This document shows, in pieces, positions 58,566 to 64,000 of a stretch of 64,000 nucleotides of DNA. This stretch comes from Aquilaria yunnanensis (Eukaryota; Streptophyta; Magnoliopsida; Malvales; Thymelaeaceae): the NCBI GenBank assembly GCA_039654915.1, contig CM077599.1:75670001-75734000 (forward strand). Reading direction: 5' to 3'. Numbering within the stretch: position 1 is the first letter of the stretch; every line of letters begins with the position of its first letter. The translations under genes and the position numbers were made by a program. The notes under the pieces were generated by a model, which did not search any database, was not told where the DNA came from, and worked only from the letters and a program-made list of their open reading frames with translations.

Positions 58566-58985
58566 AATGGCTTAAACTGGCAAAGTTCCAAGTGTCATCC
58601 TATAACGGATAGCTCACTAAGATTGATTTCTTTAGTTTGGAATATTTATCAAGTTTTATATTTTGTTTACATTTGGTTTAAAAATAATATGAACAAACTT
58701 TTAACTAATTGACCTCAAGTTGAGCTCGAGCCTTTTGTTTAAATTATGGGAAATGTGCCCGACTTAAACTAGAAAAGTTTCAAGTGTCATCCTATAAAGG
58801 ATAGCTGACTATAGTTAAGGCTAAAAACAACCAAAATTGGACTAAATAGTAGATTGATTTCTTTCGTTTGGAATATTTATCAAGTTTTATATTTTATTTA
58901 CATTTGGTTTAAAAATAATATGAACAAACTTTTGACCAATTGACCTCAAGTTGAGCTCGAGCCTTTAGTTTAAATTATGGGAAAG
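58566..58985. repeat. tandem duplication of about 190-230 bp
   Basis: The two copies share AAGTGTCATCCTATAA(C/A)GGATAG (58590 and 58779), GATTGATTTCTTT(A/C)GTTTGG (58621 and 58852) and TTGACCTCAAGTTGAGCTCG (58709 and 58940). Copy 2 has about 42 bp more between the first two landmarks, so one copy gained or lost that piece. Confidence 0.85.
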
Positions 58986-60055
58986 GTTCCTTATTGTCCT
59001 CCCTCAATTAAAGAATCCTACCAAATGGAGCTATATATCTCATTTTGTTGCTCTACCCTAAAGCATGATTCATGGCCCAACTTAAAGGTAAACATCACTT
59101 TAATATCAAATTAATAAGAAACTCTTTATCGTGTACTTAAGTTATATAGTCATCTACTTATGTTGTCTCCTTACTTTTTATCATGTACTTAATTTATATA
59201 GTAATTCTCATTTTAGTAATTTATTATGTTTAGGTAAATCGCTAGAACTTCTACCTTGGTGGAACTTTTTCCAATTAAATAAATTCAATTATTGTTTAAA
59301 ATATCAAAATGTTATGGAGATGAAAATGTCAATGAAAAAAATCCATTTTAAATTTTATATTTCCTTTTGAATTATATTTATTTAACCATAATTAATGATA
59401 AGTAAAGATCAACATGAGTCTATATAAAATACAGTAATGCACATTTGATGGTTTAGAAATGTGCCACTTATCCACTGAAATGACATCATTTGGTTGTGTC
59501 AATTGTGTTTGCTTTGATAGTAGTGCATTTTAATGAGGAACATGCTTAGTTGCATGTTTTGGTGGTTCATGTTTCTTACAATGATGCCATATGGCTACTT
59601 AAGGAAGAAGCTAAAAGTTATATGTCCATAAAGTCAATTAATAATTTATTATTAGATAACAAGTCATAAATCAATCACATGCACTTTTGGGTATTATGTG
59701 ACATAAGTGAGCTTACAGTAAATGTATGTGATATATGTAAAAAGATGACATAAAGATGTCATGATAAGCTTATGTGTAATGTATGGTTCTCATTGGTATA
59801 AGATATCATGACAATGTATCCAAAAGTTATATTGAATAAAATCAAATTGATAATAGAGGTTATCAATAATGAGATTTGATTTCATTATCTTATTATCTTA
59901 AAACTTAGTTCATAACCTATGAGCATTAGATGGACACTATGTTCATAAAAGGTTGTCACATGAATACTATTATAAGTGATAAGATAATATGTCTCAAATT
60001 ATCAGAGTGGAGACTTTTAGTATATTTGCGGAGACAAATATTGAACAGGACTAAA
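58986..60055. other. AT-rich intergenic, no gene seen
   Basis: Lies between the tandem duplication and the candidate LTR. It may contain older retrotransposon sequence. No coding region. Confidence 0.3.
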
Positions 60056-60952
60056 TGTTAGAACTCTTAGACCTATAAACTGTTAAGAAAAGAATTTGAG
60101 TTATAGTAATCCATAGACCTAAGAATGTTATGAGCATTATGTGGTGGTTAGGTGATTTTGATATATCAACCAATAATGCCTATTACAGGATATACTTGGG
60201 TACGTTGGATTACGTAATTAACACAATAATATTCATAGTTATTCAATAAGGGATTCACCACTCATATGGTAGGAGAGAATATTTGGAAAATATGTCTCTA
60301 TGATTTTGGATTAGAAATCCACCAGTGGGCAATTTAGAAAATGTTTTATTAAATATTATTTTGGTATATGAAATTATATATATATATGTTTCAAATGTTT
60401 TCTAAATTTTTTTATATCCAAATCACATGAAGACATAAGCATATGAGTTTCCGAATGGCAGTGCCTTAATGGGAACTAATAAGTCTAATTCGGAGTATAT
60501 ACAAATATTGGTTGGTGAACAGAACAGTATAAAGTATACGAGTACTTGTGACAAAGTCTCTAAACTACTGACTGATTTTGCAAGGTTGTCTAAAATAAAG
60601 AAGTGACTTGCAAACAATAAATCAGTCTGAGACTAATTTAATAAGATAAGAAGCTCCCAATGGCTCTCATGCTACATTCTAATCTCTTCCCATGTTTCCC
60701 TATAATTAAGCATTTTGAGAGTTGTAAATTGTTACAACTACAACTACAACACAACACAAAAAATGTATATGAGTTTTTCCCCACTAGAGAAATCATGCTT
60801 TAAGAAAATTGGGAAGAGTAAAGAATTCGTGTATGTTATACTTGGAGATTTTGTGCGTGTGGAATTTAAAAACAAGGTACTAGTGATTATTCCTATGATT
60901 TGATCTTGATACATGCTAATTGATAGCATGGAACTCCATAAAAAGCCTAACA
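60056..60952 (+). mobile_element. probable 5' LTR of a retrotransposon (copia type)
   Basis: An 897-bp block begins TGTTAGAACTC and ends GCCTAACA, giving TGTTAG...CTAACA inverted ends. It is followed one base later by a primer-binding-site-like sequence. A TATA-like AAATTATATATATATATG lies at about 60371. The 3' LTR is not in the window, so the boundary cannot be confirmed by LTR comparison, and the start is provisional. Confidence 0.5.
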
Positions 60953-60953
60953 G

Positions 60954-60965
60954 TGGTATTAGAGC
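60954..60965 (+). promoter_or_regulatory. tRNA-iMet primer-binding site
   Basis: TGGTATTAGAGC matches eleven of twelve bases of the classic plant retrotransposon primer-binding site TGGTATCAGAGC, complementary to the 3' end of initiator methionine tRNA. It starts two bases after the CA that ends the candidate LTR. Confidence 0.75.
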
Positions 60966-63900
60966 ATGTTTTAATCGTAGGATAATTTGATTTTGTGTGC
61001 TTTGTAAAATTATTTTTGCATAATTTTGTGTACTGTTTATGGTTAAGAACACAAACACACAATCACATGGATAATGATTCTTTGCTGCGATCTACATGTA
61101 TTTGTTGTTTTGATGTTTCTGACGGTTTTTGGAGTATGTGGTAGCATAAAAAAAAAAATTTGGACTTAGAACTCATGGGACTAATTTGTGAAGCTTGAAA
61201 GTTTTCCTTTGTATCCAATTTGCTTCCATGGCTCCCTAGCCGTCATCATCCGTCAATATCAATGGTGGATGACCTAAATCTGTAGAGCACAAACCAAAGA
61301 TGAAAAGCCCTATGCTTTGGCCAATCAATCATATTTGGTTTGGTTGAATTTTTTATTTGTATCAAACCTGGGTTTTGAAATTGATCAAGAACCCTAAATC
61401 TAATTCTTGTAATTAAATGTTGTTGATACAAAATCAGATAGTGAGTATGTGCTGATGATGGTCAATGATCTTTGTGGAGTAAAATCCATTTCATCCCGTT
61501 GCTGTTTAACAACAAATTTGTCTCTAAATGTATTATGGAGAAACCATGACCATCGTGGCTTTTGCAAAACGCCATTTAGGCCAGAGATGGCTGCTTCTAG
61601 CCATGGGAATAGCGCCGACACATTTGTTGGTACCTTGGCAGCCTCATCGCACTGTCAATAGTCGGCCATGGTCATTCAAGGCGGCAACAGCTGCTGACTT
61701 GTCTACAAAGTGCTGTTGTTGCTAGAGATGTCCAGAAGGGAGACAGAGAGGTAGGTTGCAAACCAAGTCAGACTTGGATCGCTAATTCGTGGGCCTTAAT
61801 TGTTTTAGCCTAACATCAACACAAAAAAAAGGGTTTGCGGACTTATCTTAGGTTTGACCCAATAACAAAAAAAAAAAAAAGAGAGAGAGGTTTCAGGCTT
61901 AGAAGAAAAGGCCCAAATGTGGCTATTTCCATTTGATTTTCTAACATGGTCCAAATGGGCCTGTTTTATTTTGTTTTGGATATGATCCATCATTTCTAAT
62001 TTTTGCCTTGTTGGTCTCAAAAAGGTTGGATTCCAACAGTCCATTTTTCAATTAAATTGATTCTATTAAGTTTTTTTATTTTCCAGATTATTTAATTATT
62101 TCATAAATGAAATATTTGGATATTTATTTTCTAGAATAAATTATTTTTTAATAATTGGTTTTTTCATTTTATGAGAGCTATTGACTTGATATTTGATGTT
62201 TTGAATATTTTGCAAATATTGGTTATATGCATGATAATTGTATGAAACAATTATTGTGAATTATTATGCATGCTCATGCAAATGTTGCAATGTATGTTCC
62301 AATTATATAAAATAATTCCTATGAATTTTTGTTCATGTTTGTGCAAAGGTAGCAAAAGGTTTTTCCAATTATGCGATAATTGAGAAAATAAATTATATTT
62401 TGAATTGTTCAAAATAGAAAATTAATTCCCTCCAATAAAGTCGGGCAAAATAGTCCTAAAAGAATTAGAGTAGGATTTGGTTTCAGATATATCTGATTTA
62501 GGTGATCCACATAGCTTGGTTTGGGTTTAACTCAACCGATGAATACAAGGTTCTTCTTGGGCTCCTTGAAACATAACCAATAAACCTGATGTGTTTGGAT
62601 TACAAAGTTTGGATATACTTGGGGCCAAATTATGATTTTATCTCTAAGGTTTAGAGCTATGTTCACTTTGGTGCCTCCATTTTAAGAACTTTTGAAATTG
62701 TATACAATACAATTGTTGAGAATAAAATTGTTTTATTTAGAAGGAGTTTATTTGTTCATTTAAATTAGATTTAAATGTTATTAATTTGATGAATATTTTT
62801 AATTATTTGATAATTAGAGGGAATACAATTTATTAATTTGAAATGAGATTTCAATATTATCTTTATCCATAATTGATTAATTGAAACTTGATTTCTAGTT
62901 TTCAATTATATGATAATTGATAAAAGTTTGATGTACCAAATTGAAATGCGATTTCAATACCCAACTTGTTATATTAATTTTGTTTATTATGGTATTTGTC
63001 TCTTAGATGAAATATGATTTTACATGGACAAATATATTTGACCTTATTTTGATTTTGTCACATAATAAATAAAATTTCCATTAAAGAGTTTGGACTACTT
63101 GGATAACAAAGTATATTTGTGATTTCACTCAACATTTACATATTAGATATATAATTTGAGAGACTAAGTATCACAATGATTTTTAATCAATAAATATTTT
63201 GAATGTATGATTCAAGATACATTGTAGGAAACTATATGATAGTTTTAACAATATTTGAAATTTAATTTATACATAATATGATTATGTATAGATTACGGAA
63301 ATTAAGAAATTATACAATAATTCTTAATTATGCTTCCACCATGCATTTGAGTGAAATATATTGGATATGTACCTTAATATGGGTTAGATTAATAAAATGG
63401 ATTCCACTTCTTTAATGTGCTCTATAAGAGATATATTTTTCCTAAGTATATAAAATAAATAGAAGCCAATGAAAGTCCATAATGATAGTTGGATGAATTT
63501 GATTTTGAATCAAATATTCAATTATGAATTTAATAAGTTGAATACTAATTAAATCAAATTTAATTTTAGAATTGAATGAAGACATTCAATTAAGAATTGA
63601 TTGTCAAGTTTGAGTTGTGAGTCAAACCTACATTTGATGATGAAAATTTTGTGACATTCTCCCATTTCAATAAAATGTCAAGTGTGGAGATACAAAATTA
63701 ATCTTTGGGAGATTAATTTTTCTAAAGGCCTCCCATTGTGGTAAATGGTTAGTATGATATTGCCAACTTAGTTTTAATACAAAAATAAGATAATTGAAAT
63801 CAATGATAATTATGTTAATTGTTTACTTTATGGAGATAATAGATGTATTATGGTCAAATGGGATTCAATTAAAATGGTTAGATTTCTCACAACAATATAA

Positions 63901-64000
63901 TGCATCTAAACAATGGATGTACACTTGACTAAAATATTATGTTGACTTAAAATGGGTGGCGGCCATATTATTTTATAGGTTAAACTTAAAACAAGAATCC
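60966..64000. other. non-coding sequence downstream of the LTR, to the window edge
   Basis: About 3 kb with no gag or pol frame on either strand; the longest open frames are 60-105 codons without domains. 61200-61750 is less AT-rich. An A-run with GA repeat lies at 61867-61889. From 62050 on the sequence is very AT-rich. It may be the internal region of a large non-autonomous retrotransposon. Confidence 0.4.

Noticed and set aside
1..64000. A new multi-gene defence or biosynthetic system
   Set aside because: Only three host genes are supported, they are unrelated and far apart, and all other coding remains belong to known transposon families.

Overview
The window looks like a transposon-rich piece of an angiosperm nuclear genome. 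The evidence is GT-AG introns, a CACTA (En/Spm) element with its two typical genes, L1-type LINEs, tRNA-derived SINEs, hAT and Mutator-type non-autonomous elements, and plant-only gene families (a POPEYE-type bHLH and a SKIP11-type F-box/kelch gene). The intergenic DNA is AT-rich. I cannot name the species or clade from sequence alone.

Only three host genes are supported. (1) At 189-2239 (+) lie the last four coding exons of a conserved gene whose 5' part is outside the window. (2) At 21628-23465 (+) is a complete four-exon bHLH gene of 240 codons, closely resembling POPEYE/bHLH47, an iron-deficiency regulator. It has a non-coding first exon and two G-boxes upstream. (3) At 33912-35222 (-) is a single-coding-exon F-box/kelch gene like SKIP11 (436 aa), with a probable 5'UTR intron and a TATA box near 36671. 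A fragment resembling L-galactose dehydrogenase lies at 17003-17124.

Layout: 0-3.9 kb holds the partial gene, a 25-bp minisatellite and a SINE with target-site duplication. 3.88-15.22 kb is one structurally bounded CACTA transposon (3-bp duplication ACT) carrying decayed TNP2 and TnpA-like genes, AAT-rich tandem DNA and a nested 2.44-kb solo LTR with its own 5-bp duplication. 15.2-21 kb is intergenic with a LINE remnant and a 1.53-kb nearly perfect foldback element bounded by a 10-bp duplication, ending about 350 bp before the bHLH promoter. 21-24 kb is the bHLH gene followed by a SINE-like unit. 24-33 kb is repeat wreckage: diverged LTR-like direct repeats, a 70-bp array and a degenerate telomere-like tract. 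33-37 kb is the F-box gene. 37-43.5 kb holds MITEs (one hAT with perfect 8-bp duplication) and a roughly 385-bp satellite array. 45.4-50.6 kb is a decayed, nearly full-length LINE. 52-53.1 kb is an antisense LINE tail. 54-59 kb contains small foldback and tandem duplications. 60.06-60.97 kb has a probable copia-type 5' LTR and tRNA-Met primer-binding site, followed by about 3 kb of non-coding internal sequence up to the window edge.

I found no evidence for a new multi-gene system. The most informative observations are the nested, datable transposon structure, the hairpin-forming foldback beside the bHLH gene, and the nonsense-only decay of the TNP2 gene.
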